Program-made: the position numbers and the translations under genes | Notes under the pieces: model-generated | What the model saw: the letters and a program-made list of their open reading frames with translations, nothing else | What the model was told of the DNA's origin: nothing | The model's database searches: none | In this document: in pieces, positions 1 to 40,289 of the stretch | Position numbering within the stretch: the first letter of the stretch is position 1 | How the letters are laid out: each line of letters begins with the position of its first letter | NCBI GenBank assembly: GCA_011800805.1 | Contig: MPNW01000457.1 | Coordinates: 2,653 to 50,152 of the forward strand | Source: Hirudo medicinalis | Taxonomy: Eukaryota; Annelida; Clitellata; Hirudinida; Hirudinidae | Length of the DNA stretch: 47,500 nucleotides | Reading direction: 5' to 3'

Positions 1-36
1 AGTACTTTCACTTTCTTCATTGTTATTAAACAATGA

Positions 37-120
37 TTAATAATAATAATAATAATAATAATAACAATAATAATAATAATAATAATAATGACAATAATAA
101 TAATTAATAAAATTAAATAC
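37..120. repeat. AAT/AAC-type trinucleotide microsatellite
   Basis: Runs of AAT with occasional AAC and ATG interruptions. It is one of several ATT/AAT arrays in the window. Confidence 0.95.
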
Positions 121-379
121 GTCAATGTAATTGTCATTAATGTAACGAAATATGTAATACAAAAGTTAATTTAAATGATATAATTTTAATTAAAAATAAT
201 ATTAATTATTAAAGCTAATAAAATATTATTAATGATTTATTGAAACGACATAAATATGATTATGATGTTTCTATTAAAATGTATTTTTATAAAATCATAA
301 ATTGCCAGTAATTTTCAACGCATTGAAAGTCGTAATTCAATTTCTTGAACATGTCGTTGGAAAAATAAAAGTTAATATT

Positions 380-508
380 TTGTAAACAGGCTTTCAGTTC
401 GGCCAAGATGGAGGCCAGTCAACAAGTGCATTCATTGTTTTACAGACTTCCGCGTGATGATTGAATAAAATAAATCAATCAATCAATTAATCAATCAATC
501 AATCAATT
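380..508 (+). repeat. Possible SINE-like retroposon end with AATC tail
   Basis: A moderately GC-rich stretch containing GGCCAAGATGGAGGCCAG runs into TTGAATAAAATAAATC and then about nine ATCA-type tetranucleotide units. A unique body followed by a simple-repeat tail is typical of non-LTR retroposon 3' ends. Similar TTGAATAAA strings recur near 823 and 1108. I do not recognise the family. Confidence 0.35.
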
Positions 509-2029
509 TTATCGTAATGTCTTTATTTCTGACATTCATTCTCCCAAAATGAATCAGCACCGAGAATAGCACTTGAAGTTATCTCCTCTCAGGGAGGAGT
601 CTTGTGATGGATGGCTTAATTCCTTTCTCACTGGCAGAATGAGTTACCAGGAAATTGGAAGTCAGTCCTTTATGACCTCAAATTCATTAGAATTATTTGC
701 GCAAATAATCTTTTTGTCGAGAAAATAAGTTTGTACCCAAATTGGAATGGAGCGTTCGGTAAAAGAATTTAAAAACCACCATTGTTGTTCTTGAAATTAT
801 GTCTTTATTCCGAGTTTATTATTGAATAAATGTCTACATAATGTGCAGAAGTTGCTACTGAGCCGATGGTTTACTGTGTTTCTGTTATCACCTGCCTTTA
901 TTTTACTTCGTTCCACATTCTTCCATTTAATTTTATCCGATGTTCTAAATATAATTTAATTTTTAATATTATAATTCTTTATAATTCAGTTTGTTTTCTT
1001 CTTTTTTTCTCATCTTTTGTTTTTAATATTTGACTTTTTCCTATTAGTTGGTGCTTTCACTCCTCCGTGTGAGTGGCGAGGAATGGCTTGCCCTTCGGTT
1101 TGTTTATTTGAATAAATAAATAGTGTCTCTGTAAATAATGTTAATTATTTGAAGAAATTGAATCAAATTATAGAGAAATACATTTTATTTCATTACATCG
1201 ACACATGCGAATGACTTGATTTGGTTTGAAACAAAGAAAAACAAGAAATAATTTTTTTTAAACGGTATGAGGGGGTTATTCTGTGTCATGTGGTTGCAAG
1301 GTTTCATGGGATTTTCCAAACATCGAGCTGTCTGACCTCATCTCCTTTCACTGTTCGCTCCTCAGAAGAAAGCCCCATAAATTACCTGCTCCCCTATTAT
1401 CGAAATTGTTCAATAGGTTTTTTCAGGAAATTCCTCCGCCAGGAAATTTAAAAATCCGAATCCTACGCAACGAGGAATTATTCCAAATGAATTCCTGCAG
1501 TTCGTCTCCATCCACCTTCTTTCATGTGTGGTTGTTGAATCAATTATTTTTCCAATTGCGAATCGGCTCAACTTTTCCAGCCTGTGAATGTAATTTGCAT
1601 CATCAAAGTCGATAATTATTTCACGTGTTTAAATGTGCTTTGGAGGTGAAGCTCGAATTGCCGAAACTTTTTCTAGCTCAAATATTTTTTTATCCCACCA
1701 AAATCACAGAAGCATTTCCGTGTTCAGCACGATGTGATCATTTTTGTGGGCCAAGTTCGCTCACGAAATGTCAAGGTCGGAAAGGATGTGATTTCAGATC
1801 ATTTGTTGTGTGTTTTGTTTGTTAATGAAATTCAATATAGGGAAACGTCTCTATTCATTTATAAATATACCTAAATATATATTCAGATATATCAAACTAT
1901 TCATGGAAAATATAAAAATGGCAGACGACACAAGAAATTTTGTAAAATGTGTAATAATTTGTAATTATGATACATTGTTAATAATTACATAAGCAATTGA
2001 TATTGGTTATAACTTAAATAGTTTACCAG

Positions 2030-2190
2030 TGCCGGAGACATGGTCGGGCTATGCCACTGCATAGGGGCCTTTACCAACCAAAGAAGCCTTTTTTTGTCTT
2101 GTCGGGGGGAACAGAACTGGCGCTCCAACACCATATTGCACCGCACCGGGGCCTCCACCCGAGTAAATCCGGCGCTGTAGTTTACATTCT
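2030..2190. repeat. GC-rich island, possible transposon-derived fragment
   Basis: This island stands out from AT-rich surroundings, with blocks such as GTGCCGGAGACATGG, GCATAGGGGCC and CGCACCGGGGCC. It has no open frame and no tRNA-like box A/box B pair that I can confirm. It may be a repeat fragment or a conserved noncoding element. Confidence 0.25.
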
Positions 2191-3577
2191 ACAGCTGAAT
2201 ATAGGCTATGGTTCACATACCTCGTAGATTAGGAGCTTTGTAGGTGATTATTAAATTGTTTATGCAGCTTATTTCAAACAAACTCAGGATGTGATTACAC
2301 TCGAGAAAATACGAGGAGATGGAGATAACCGGAATGAAACATCAAGAGATGAAAGTAAGAAATGCTTGTTTATTGACGGTCAGAAAGCTTTTTGCTGCAT
2401 GCTGGATGAAACAAAAGATGGATATCGTTCGCTGGATTAATTGTAAGACCTTGTAAGGATCATTTCAACTAATTAACTATTATTGTTTTTTTAATCATTT
2501 AAGTATGTCTAGTTTATTTCTTAATAAATTCATCTCGCCCTGTGATGTTTATTGCTGCTTATTCATCTAAGCGTTATCGCAATTTTGGCCATTTGCCTTC
2601 CTGTCAGTGATGTATTAGAACCATTACGAGTCACACATTAACCGCTTTCATACCACAACTCTCCAGCCCGCGGCTTCCAATTGATCAACTACACACCGAA
2701 ACGATGACCTCATTCGTGCTCACACGGAGAAGAAGCGAGTCATGGAAGAGGTCATGAGTGTCATGGTCACATTCTGCTTCCATCTCTCCTATGGACGCTT
2801 CTAATCAAGATGTTCGGTTCCTTAGTGTTACGGTGTGCATGCTCACGACCAAAGATTGAATACTTTTTTACTTCTTGTCCTCGTCTTTCGTCGATAGATT
2901 TTGACCAGAATTCACCTCGATTGAAGATCTTTAATGGCATTCGTCTCTTCACGGTTCTTTATTTGAAATAAGATGTGTCTGTCTGCCTTTATGAACGAAC
3001 AGAACGCCAAGAGAACGACTGGCGAGATGGAAATTATGGAAATTCACGAAATTAATTTTTAAAATGCTTCCTAGATGGCAGAGGAGCAAAAAAACTTTGT
3101 TTAAAAAATAGAAGTTGGCATCCTTTAAGAAAATCCTGACATTTATTAAGCTTTTAATAAAATTAAACATGTCTTATCTGCATTCAATTTTCAAAAATAC
3201 ATAATTGAATTATTAAATTATATTTATCTATCTTTAAATAGAGATTAAATAAAGGTTATACGCCACTTTTAAATCAACATTTTTGCTGCAGATTTATTGC
3301 CTAGTTGTTTCGTCGATTTAACAAAAATTTTAACAACCTGCGCTTTCTTCGTAAGCTTAAATATTTTTCTATAATTTTATGACCATTTGACGTCGAGTCT
3401 GATTGCAAGGTAAAGTATCATTTATTTTAAATTAGTTTTCTAAAGCCAAATTTTTTATTTAAATATTTGTACTAACAGCACATTTATTATTTTTTGTGTT
3501 GAATGCCACAAAAATAGTTACAAATCTTACAAGAAAGGTTGTTGTAAGTTTAACTTGTATATCAACAAAGTGCGAAG

Positions 3578-6672
<3,095 letters not shown>

Positions 6673-7741
6673 GAGATCTCAGAATCAAATTGTGCCTTCA
6701 AAGAATCACATTCACTTGCCCTTAATCATGTTTTATTTTTACCCCTCACAAATAATATTCCAATCATTTTTCAATATTACAAGGAACTAATTTACAGCAT
6801 AATATTAGAAATAGTCAATCATATTTGATCATATCATATTTTTGAACGGTCACTTGCTACGGTGCTCAGGATTTCTACAAAAGGCCTTATTTTGTCATTG
6901 CGAGCAGTAATGCCAAATGTGCTTTATTCTAAATGGCAGATGGCACAATTGTGACCCACATCTTGAATATTGTTGTGAAATTGTTTTTGAGAGATTTAAT
7001 GGGTGAAAGTATTAAAAGGGGGCTTTAAAACCATTAAATTCCTTTTATGAGTTTTTTTGTGCCTGTCTGGGCTTTAAGCCAACAGTGGATCAATTTGTTT
7101 GGTATTTGGCAAGTGATCACAGGAATTTAAGGATGTTGCTTAGTTGTGATTCTGGGAAGATGGATTTTTCACTTTTTCTGATTAATCATGTTCTCACAAC
7201 CTACTTATGTCCCTAGCCACAGCTTGATAAATTGGGTGTCCTGCATCATTGAGTTGTTCTGCATCAGATGCGATATGCATCCTGGAGGGTCTTCCATGGA
7301 GCCGCAAGAGGAATCTCCCAAATAACGCCTTTCTTTGGTTCTAAGGTTTGAAGTGTGAGACGTGCTGATCTTAGATTTCTCGATATTGCTTCGGTGTTGT
7401 CCGCCGCTTTGACATAGATTTGGGTTGCAGCCTCCCCCAAGGTAAAAATAAGATTTTTTGTTCCCGACAAAGTGTTTCAAGCACTTCCTGAGTGATGTAA
7501 TTGAAATTATTTTGACCAAGCCCAACTTCCCAACAAGTTGTAATAAGAATTTATCTTCGTGTGAGAGAAATTCAAATATGCGACGTTACGACATGCAGGT
7601 TGAGCGAACAAACATTGGATGTTACAAGGTCAAAAAGGCGATCAATATTCATTCATGCAGACATAAGCTCAACAGCACCAAGAAAAATGTTACTTTGATT
7701 CAGTAAAATTTGATTAATTTATGCAAGACGAAAAGATTGCT
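6673..7741. other. Gap between the convergent 3' ends of NDUFS2 and the collagen gene
   Basis: Should hold the NDUFS2 3' UTR on the left and the collagen 3' UTR on the right. I see no clear AATAAA for either gene. Two overlapping minus-strand open frames at 7205-7525 show no recognisable domain and no convincing splice sites, so I treat the interval as non-coding. Confidence 0.55.
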
Positions 7742-31930
<24,189 letters not shown>

Positions 31931-34686
31931 CGTTGTTCGACATTTGTTAGCTCCTGATTTCAGTGGAGGTAGATGACATGTCTGCAAGATGATACACACA
32001 TTACTCGTTAGCTAAATCCATTTAACTGATATAGATGAACGATACTTTTAATTAATTAAAGTTTATGAATTAAAAAAAAAATATCAAAATAATACACTTA
32101 AAGTGTAATTATACTTTAAGTGTAATTATAATAATTTAATAATTTTAATTTTATTTTAATTTAATTTAATAATTTAAGTGTAATTATACTTAATAATTAT
32201 TTGGATGCAATTACATCAGAAATCATTATTGAAATATTCGAGATGCCTACGCCAAATAAATGAACATCAAGATTTTATTTTCTGAATACCGTTGGCAGGA
32301 TTACTAAGACCTTTTATTTACTATCACACGATCTCAAATCACCAACTTGTGGGACTTCACAAACCATTGTTATGTCCAAGATAACTGGGAAAATGTTTCA
32401 CAAATCCAAAGTTAACTAACAACTGTGATCACTGGAAGTTCATCCATCCAACACGCAGGGATGGTAAGTTCAATGGCGAAAAATGACTTTTGGAACGATT
32501 ACTTTCATCGAAGTCAGACAAATTTTATCTAGAAGTGTTGACTTCTCGCATCGAACTGTTTTTTTATTCATTTTTGTGTGTGTTTTGTATTTCTAAGTTT
32601 ACAGACTTTAAACATTCGCGAAAGAATGTTGTTTCAAAGTAGATGAGTGATTGATTTAATTTATACGGATAAGCATAAGGAATCTAAATGAATTTAATGG
32701 CAAATATAAAAAAATAACACTTTACCATAATTCTCTGTCCGTAAAGATCTGAGGACTTTTTCGAGTGAGTTAATCCAAGTTTAATCAAAATGTTACAATT
32801 TACATCAAAATGTTGTTACAAATTCTCCGGTAAAAATGTAAACAGTCCAGCTGTAAATAGTGGCTATAGATCCAGCTATCCACTCGTTCAGTACGCTCCT
32901 GTCGTGTCCTCGGTCGGATTTATTACTGCGTTTAGAACGCTCTGTGATCACAACACACCTCCTCCACTCTCACGAGATTCATGTTCAATGTGAATGTGAG
33001 GTCGTGAGCTGCCTTGATTCGGTTTGATTGGTTAAAAATAAACGCTAATCATTCACCCATCTTTCTTTCAGACCTGCTCAACTTCGTATCGTCTCGGTCT
33101 GCTGGTTTCTTGCAGTGTTTCGATGAGCTTAGGAGAGAAAGCGAGGAATTTTAAGAATTGGACATGGTTGGTCATTTTTATAATTAACAATCACATCAAA
33201 TAAAACTCTATTCATTTTAAAATTTATCACGTGTCAATCTGGAGAAAACAAAAAATGCCAAGAAACCTCACTAACTTCATTTCTGTGACCTCGCCCATGT
33301 GGCGAAATACATTTGGCCCTTTTAATAACTCTACAATTAACTCATATTTATACTTCCACTCATTCAAGGATTGATTCAGGTTTCAACATTACTTCAAACA
33401 AAATCCAATAGCTGGAGTACAATGAGTTGACATTTTTAAGGCAATTAGATTATGAAACCGAAGATGTCCCAATGAAAGCATGCATGACGAATGCCTGGTT
33501 GCATTTTGTTGATATTTGATCATAACTTCAAATATATTTGTTGTCATAATTAGCTCTTGAATTAATCTTATAAAAAAAAATTATTTAAACCTAGATAGGT
33601 CTTTTGACTCAATTTATGTCATTCTTTACGGTTCGGCTAAATGCGAAATGACGATAGTGACATTCTTATAATAGTTTTACGATATTCGTTTTTATTATTA
33701 CTGTTATTTTAATGTAATATTTATATAATACTTTATTATTCCTATTTTTCTTATTTTAAGAACATAAGAGAATACATTGAAAATGCAAAATAATTGACCC
33801 ACACAAAATTAGTGATGTCCAAATGCAAAGGCCCCATTTATAATAAAAGATAAGTTATTTTGTAATACTAATTACAGTCCCGAATTAAGATGTAACAATC
33901 CATCTCATACTTAACGAGAGAAAACATAGAAAAGATAATTTGAAATCTTCTCATTTTTCATTTAAATATTTATTATTTTAAATATAGTTTTTCAGAGAGG
34001 CAAAAAGCGCCAATAATCGTACTTAATAATCATAATTACTATCATCATCAGCAGCAGCATCATTATCATTATTATTATCATCATTGCTTTGTTTTGTAAC
34101 TTTTTATTTATAATAAAAAACCTTCGCTTAGACCTGGGAAATGTGGCGACACAATGGCATGGGACTATTAAGGTCGACCTCAAACTGGCTTCAACAGAAG
34201 ATGAGTCATTTTGGGCGAGTTATTCTCTAGAAATGTGAATGAGGGGACAACAGCTTCATAACTTCAATTCATCAACTCAGCCAACAGAGCACAATGAGGT
34301 AATAGGGATGCAAAGAGGTCAGTCAAGGTGACAGGTAAAACAAGCAGACATTCGAATTCCTCCAACGAAGTTTAATCGCGAAATAGAAATTTAATAAAAA
34401 TTCAGATTTTTAAAGAATCATTTGTTTGATGAAATAATTTGAGACTTGAAACTGTTTTCTGATTCATCGATCAGAATAGAACTGCCGGTCACTTTCAATA
34501 TCCTTTCCTGATTGGTCAGCCTTCCGCGGCTCCTCCCTTTGTACGTCGAGATGGTCAATGCTCGCTGGAAATGGAACAAATGGGCTTCGGATGATGCTAA
34601 GAAATCAGGAAAAGTCGAGAAGCAATCAACAAGAACAGGAGACTCGCAAATACAGGTGTTAAAAAGTGAACAATGTTTTCATAGGA
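31931..34686. other. Intergenic region between the divergent collagen and Rx genes
   Basis: Should contain the collagen promoter and 5' UTR (left, minus strand) and the Rx promoter (right, plus strand). AT-rich, with a degenerate repeat around AAGTGTAATTATACT at 32090-32190 and ATC/ATT simple sequence at 34035-34085. No convincing exon was seen; the 32790-32993 plus-strand frame lacks a recognisable domain. Confidence 0.55.
34511..34515 (-). promoter_or_regulatory. Candidate inverted CCAAT box upstream of Rx
   Basis: CTGATTGGTCAGC contains an inverted CCAAT (ATTGG) with the NF-Y-like flank GATTGGTCAG, about 170 bp upstream of the Rx start codon. It sits next to a GC-rich patch (CCGCGGCTCCTCCC). 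This suggests the core promoter or 5' leader of Rx. Confidence 0.35.
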
Positions 34687-34697
34687 ATGGTCGATAG
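34551..34697 (+). other. Upstream ORF overlapping the Rx start codon
   Basis: An ATG at 34551 opens 48 codons ending TAG at 34695-34697, in another frame, 11 bases past the A of the Rx ATG at 34687. If the leader is unspliced, ribosomes translating it would bypass the Rx start, a known means of repression. A GTGTTA donor-like site inside could splice it away. Confidence 0.4.
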
Positions 34698-37600
34698 ATG
34701 CAGATTGAATTATTCCATCGACTCCATATTAAACTCGGAAGACAAGAGGAAAGAAAGATTTGATTCCAAGTGGAGTCCAACAACTGAAAGTTCATTCAAT
34801 CGAAAGAATGCATCTCAACTCCTAACTCTTAAGTCGACAGCTAACGATCGGCAGGACTTCTCAAGCTACGGTTGGTTCCAAATAATGTGGTTTATTTTTA
34901 TTAATTATAAATTGTTCTCATGCAATGTTTCCATATTTTACCGATGGTTTGTTGTGTAACTATAATCTGTATAATTTGTAACTGTAGTAGTTGTCGGTCG
35001 AGAAAATCCGAGTACTTCCTGCGTACTTATTGCACATGAGGTGACCGAGTAAAACGATGTCCTTACTAAAAAATGATTGATTACAATTAATTATTGATTA
35101 CAATTAATTATTGATCACATTTTGTGACAACTGCACCTGTCGCTCGTGCTGATTTTGGATTCCATTTGACGACGCGAGCATGAATAAACGATGCATTGTT
35201 TAACGTTAGACCCCCAAATTCGTGAGTTGCTTCTTTGAAGTTCGATTCGCTAATGATAGTGGGAGCTATAAATAGCTCGTTGTTCCATTTGCAGCTTGAT
35301 AATAAGCCGAACACGTGCGCAGAAGCAGACACGTGAAGAGATCACGTGATGAGAGCGAAATTAGAAATACAAAATGTCTCATTTGGAGGCAGTCGAACTG
35401 CAATGATGTATTCGATTGAACCAAGCATTTGTGGCTGATGAAGCATGTAAAATTCCAATCTTCCATTAAGCATTTCCAGCCCCATGAATTAAGTGACAGG
35501 ACTTTATTTCCGCACATCATAATTTCAGTACATCTTTTTCCAGAATGTTCGATGAATTTTCACCAAAAAAATTCCTACTCCAATTTTAAAGTCTAATTTT
35601 TATGACTTCTCAAAAAGCGAATTTAGATTAATTATTTTAAATGATTGCAAAATTAATCAAGTTTTCTAGAGGAGGCGTGAAATGTTTCAATTTTTGTGAC
35701 AGGAACCATTGATGCGTGAACTTTTTCGTCTGACGCCACTTAAGCGTTTAATCCTCAGAAAGGACGATTTATTAAGTCCTCAGATGCTGTGGACACAAAT
35801 ACTGATGACAAATACTGTCGACAAAACCACAACAACGACCCCGAAAACAAAAGGGCTTAAAATATATGAACTTATGTGGTACTTTCTCGGAAAACAAGAC
35901 TCACAATAAGGCACACAGGCTGTCTTTACAGATATGGGGAAAATGAGAGAATACTAGCATGGCTTCCCTGGTAAATCGGCAACAAAAGAGCGACAAGCAT
36001 GGTCGATGTCATGGCATTAACAATGTCATGACATGACAAAATGAGAGACTCGTCAATCCATCAAAACCACGACTGCATAGTTCCGTCGTCAGCCAGCGAC
36101 CAGATCGTCACGGGGGAAATTAAACGAAGCTCGACGTGGAACATGGAAGACGACGACAAAAGAATTCGATGATGCAAACGAGGAAATTGATTTCTTGATT
36201 TAGAAATTACAGTTGGAAATATGACACCTAAAAGGAAACTAATCATGAGGATTTCCTATTGGAAGATGAAATGCTTCTGGATAGAGACGTTCCAGGAATA
36301 CGCAGCATTGGAAAAGAAATTAAGTTGTTTAAAATTTGGTGGAAGACATTACTTTATCGGGAGTGGCTGCAATTTGATTGCTCATCGATTAATCATCAAG
36401 CGGTAATTTTCAGTCGGTCATTTTCGTATGAGCGCCTAATGCGTTGATTTGAGGGGGTGTGTTCCGCTCACGCATGCCGATTCACGGCACTCAATCTGCA
36501 CTTTAGAGCAGGGGAACCGATCTGCCCACTTGTTTCATAAAGGAAATTTTTTTAACGTGGAAATCAAAATAAGCTTGTAACTTTAAATGTTCATTAAATA
36601 AAATATTCGGTTAACTCTTTCCCTCGAAAATTTTTACAGAGGGACCCAACTGTTCCTGGCTGGAAGATTTCATCAATGACTCGGGATTCAATAAGTCGAG
36701 GAAAGTTGAAAGACCCTCAGAAATCGAAAATCTTCAGAATAATTCCCAGGATGGATCGCTGGAGAACAACCAGTCTGGGGCACAACATCTTCCAAACGAG
36801 TTGCTCAAATTACTGACGAATGGAACAGTTTCCGATGGTAGTCTTTCCAGAGGGATGGAGGTGAACAGAAGTCCAACAGGTCAAGGTGAAACATCGGCCA
36901 AGAAAAGCACAAGACAGGCATCAGAGTTACGGGATTCCAAAGGCAAGCTTGGTTCGTATTTATCACCCGAAAGAAAGAACGTGGACAAACAACCGACGGA
37001 CACAAGCAGATGGGAAGAATCGTTCCATGAATCAGCTACGAATGGCCTTAACGTAGACGATTGCACCGTCGATACGGATGACGACGGGCAAGTCGGAAAA
37101 ACGCAGGACATGTTAGAAAAGTGGAGTGATGCTGGAGGACTTAAGAAGCACCGGAGAAACAGGACGACCTTCACCACCTATCAACTCCATCAACTTGAAC
37201 AGGCCTTCGATCAGTCACATTATCCGGATGTTTACAGTCGGGAGGAGCTTGCCAACAAAATCTCTCTTCCAGAGGTTCGGGTTCAGGTAGACGAGTAAAA
37301 ATATGATTGGTTGAAAAAATAGTAATAATAATAAATAAATAAATAAGTGCTAATAATAACAATTAATGATTTAAAATTGTGATCATTGTTTGACCTAAAA
37401 TTAAGTTTGTTTTTGCTTTACTGAACTTCAAACTCCATTGTATAATTTTGAAATTAACTGCAATAAATAAAACTAATGATGATTGTCATTATCATTAACA
37501 TTATCTTTTTTATTATTATTATTATCATTATTTTAATTATTATTACATTCCATTTTTCTATATGATTACAAATACAAAGTCAATTTGAATGTAATTTAGA

Positions 37601-39130
37601 GAAATCAAGAATTTGTTTAAGATCATTGAAAGGAATTTCAAACAAACAGCACCAATTGCATTGTAATCGTCATTTTCTCATCGTATTTATTTCATGACTG
37701 CTTATAAATCTTATAAATCTGCGTTGTAAATGGTTAAATGCACAGCAATTCTAAGCGATATAAAGAAATGCACTAATAAGCCCTCATAATTTAGAGTCAT
37801 TTCGTAGCTTTAATCCTGGAACGACACACGAGACATGCTTTCCTTGGTCTTTGGTCACACCTCCCCCCCCCCCTAACCCTCGTGAACCTCAAATTTCATA
37901 TCCTCCCCCACACCTGTTTAACGCCCACCAATTATCTTAATTAATATAATTTACGAAACAATTGACATACAATTGGCATACAATTGTACTGCCATCAAAC
38001 CATCCACCCGTTCATCTTGATAATGGTTTGCCTAATAATTAGCAGAAATTTATCTAACCATTATTGCATGATGTTAATGGTTTAAAATCATTACAAAAAC
38101 AACCCAGGAAATTGAAACAAAATAAATAACGAGACATGTGAATTAAACTTTTAGAAAAAAAACTTCTGAGAATAATAGGCTGGAGAATGGTTTTGATTGG
38201 CCAACAATGGCTGGCCTGGAAGTGACGTGTCTCATTAACAAGAGTGCTTTCCGCTCATGCGCAGCAGACGTCAATTAATCGAATTCAATGCAGACTCCTT
38301 TTCTCTGTAATTCACCGAATTAACATTTGAAGTCCGATAATCCTTCATTTTCTGAATCAATTTCTGAACCTTGTTCCATATTTATCCAATTCTCGACATC
38401 ATCTTCGGTCCATCACATGAGATCAGAGACGACGCAACAAAAGCATTAGATGCATTCCACAGATTTAGGAATGAAATACACCGGATACATTTCATCTTTC
38501 AAATGATCACAAGATTATTAATAACTCCTAAGCAATTGCTCAAACCACAAATTAGAAAAACGAATCAAACTAATTAATAAGTATTAACGTCCCTCGAGGA
38601 TGAGGGAGTATCACTTGCTTACTTCTTACTTGGCATCTCTAAGTCTCCGAATCGTTCAGCCTCTTCTCCAACGGTGCCCCTGATGCTCACGCTTGCGCTG
38701 CTATACAAATGGAAATATTACTACTAATAATAATTGAATTTAAGTTTAAATATTTGTAGAAAAAAATAGAAAACCTCAATAATGACAATCTCATCTCATA
38801 TCCTGACAGGTCTGGTTCCAGAACAGAAGAGCCAAGTGGAGACGGCAAGAGAAGATCGACTCAAACGTCCAGAGGCCTGCTCAAACCACAACTTCACGAG
38901 CTCCAAATTCATCCATCACTTTTCAGCCTCCAACACTTTCATCCCGCCAACACTTCAACGCAGATAGCCTCTCAAACGTCCTCTTCTTCCGACAAAGATT
39001 CCTTAGCTTCCCTCCATCCTTGGATTTCTTCAATGCAGGTGTCAGAGAAGATGTCACCGATGACGACGGAAAGGGACTTTGGGGGAATGTTACCTTCAAC
39101 AAGTTCAGTGTCACCACTTCGGCCAGATAA
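34687..39130 (+). CDS. Rx: Retinal homeobox (Rx/Rax)-type paired-like homeodomain transcription factor, 3 exons
   Basis: DNA-binding regulator of anterior neural, eye and brain development. Exons 34687-34870, 36640-37286 and 38810-39130 (phases 1 and 0) give 383 residues. Exon 1 carries the octapeptide/eh1-type repressor motif YSIDSILN at residues 9-16, as in Rx proteins. The homeodomain spans about residues 232-291. It begins [19 protein letters not shown], continues [23 protein letters not shown], is split by the classic paired-class intron before position 47, and resumes [15 protein letters not shown] with Gln50. The KWRRQEK end is characteristic of Rx. The C-terminus is short (about 92 residues after the homeodomain) and lacks a recognisable OAR motif, which most Rx proteins carry. 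A polyadenylation signal follows at 39223. It lies tail-to-tail with the homeobrain-like gene at 43695. Confidence 0.93.
34871..36639 (+). other. Rx intron 1
   Basis: 1,769-bp intron from TACG/GTTGGT to TTTTTACAG. It contains no recognisable coding exon. Developmental genes often keep enhancers in such introns, but nothing specific can be shown here. Confidence 0.75.
37287..38809 (+). other. Rx intron 2 (paired-class homeodomain intron)
   Basis: 1,523-bp intron at homeodomain position 46/47, from TTCAG/GTAGAC to CCTGACAG. It includes an ATT-rich microsatellite at 37500-37545 and a C tract near 37862-37874. The conserved position is a hallmark of paired-like homeobox genes. Confidence 0.85.
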
Positions 39131-39222
39131 TTTGAGAAACTGAATCGCTGGTGTTAATTCGCTATTGTTCCATATTCACTTAAACAATGATCGAGAAATA
39201 TCACTCCTATTCACTATTCACA

Positions 39223-39228
39223 AATAAA
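39223..39228 (+). terminator. Polyadenylation signal of Rx
   Basis: AATAAA 93 bases after the Rx stop codon, and upstream of the hAT-type MITE. Confidence 0.6.
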
Positions 39229-39274
39229 AAGAAAGAGCTTGTTTCAAAAATGTTGCAAATAATTGTCTAATTAA

Positions 39275-39600
39275 TAGGGCTGCAGATCGATTAATTTTTC
39301 TAATCGCGATTAGTCTCGAGATTAATATTTTTAATCTTAGTTAACGTATTTTTTATCGCACCATCCCATTTTCCAATAAATTTCCCAATACACTTCATTT
39401 TCACAACAAAATCAGTTTTATTCAAGCAAGTATAAAGTCCTTTGTGGCACTTAGTCCATATTCAGCCAGTTGCTNGATGAAAATATTTATAAAATAATTT
39501 TATGAAATTAAAAAAATTTAATCGTCGCGTTAATAATTTTAATTGCAAAAAAATTATAACGCATTAATCTTCCGTTAACGCACATAAATCTGCAGCCCTA
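39275..39600. mobile_element. hAT-type MITE with 8-bp target-site duplication
   Basis: A 326-bp non-coding element with perfect 13-bp terminal inverted repeats: TAGGGCTGCAGAT at the left end and its complement ATCTGCAGCCCTA at the right. It is flanked by the exact 8-bp direct repeat CTAATTAA (39267-39274 and 39601-39608). The interior is AT-rich with TAATCGCGATTA-like strings. An 8-bp duplication is the hAT signature. One unresolved base (N) is at 39475. Confidence 0.92.
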
Positions 39601-40289
39601 CTAATTAACAATATTTAATGCGGCATCGGAAGTTTAGATTATCGAAAACATACTTTTTAAAAAATCGTAAACACCTCACTGAACTTATCAAATAAATACT
39701 CTGTATCTCCCCCATCAATGTCATTTGTCCTATACATCAAGTCATGCTGAGGACATTAATAAAATACTATTACTACTACTACCACCAATGCCAGCTCATG
39801 CATCGGGTTACAATTCTCAAAATATATTTGATTACTTTACCAATCAAAACTTTGATTAGATCTCGACGGATTTTCGTAAAAGTTCCCATAAGAATCCATC
39901 TGGCGAAATGAAAACATTTTTCGAGGCTGTCGTTTTGTCGTTTTGCCTGATATTTCTTTGTTGAATTTTACTTCAAACGCCAATGAATTAAACATTTTAT
40001 TGTATTTTGTCAAACAAAACCCACAAAATTTAAAATAATTTCAACGAGTAGAACTCGTAAATTATGCAAAATAGCATTTTAGGGCCGTTTGAAATCCATG
40101 AGTTCACCCTCGCCTATGGCCAATAGAACATGAAAGTTTTGATAGTTACATAATCAAAACGTACTTTATGTAAATATTATCGATATATAAACCCAAAAAG
40201 AGTTAAAAATTAATTTGAAGTTTATAAAATTATTATTTTATAAACGACTGGAGGTAAAATGTTGTCTTACAAGGAGTGGAGGTAGATTG

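Larger units (their letters stand above)
1..3577. other. AT-rich intergenic region upstream of NDUFS2, no gene recognised
   Basis: No open frame here has a recognisable domain, and none shows exon-like borders that join into a longer protein. The stretch holds an AAT microsatellite (37-120), an AATC-repeat tail (about 463-508), a second possible retroposon-like tail near 1069-1125 and a GC-rich island at about 2030-2190. The last 100 bases before 3578 should contain the NDUFS2 5' leader. Confidence 0.6.

Noticed and set aside
1283..1992. Plus-strand open frames upstream of NDUFS2
   Set aside because: Biased, low-information composition, no domain, no exon-like continuation.
7205..7525. Minus-strand open frames between NDUFS2 and the collagen gene
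   Set aside because: Two overlapping frames, no recognised domain and no clear splice acceptor; more likely 3' UTR or intergenic DNA.
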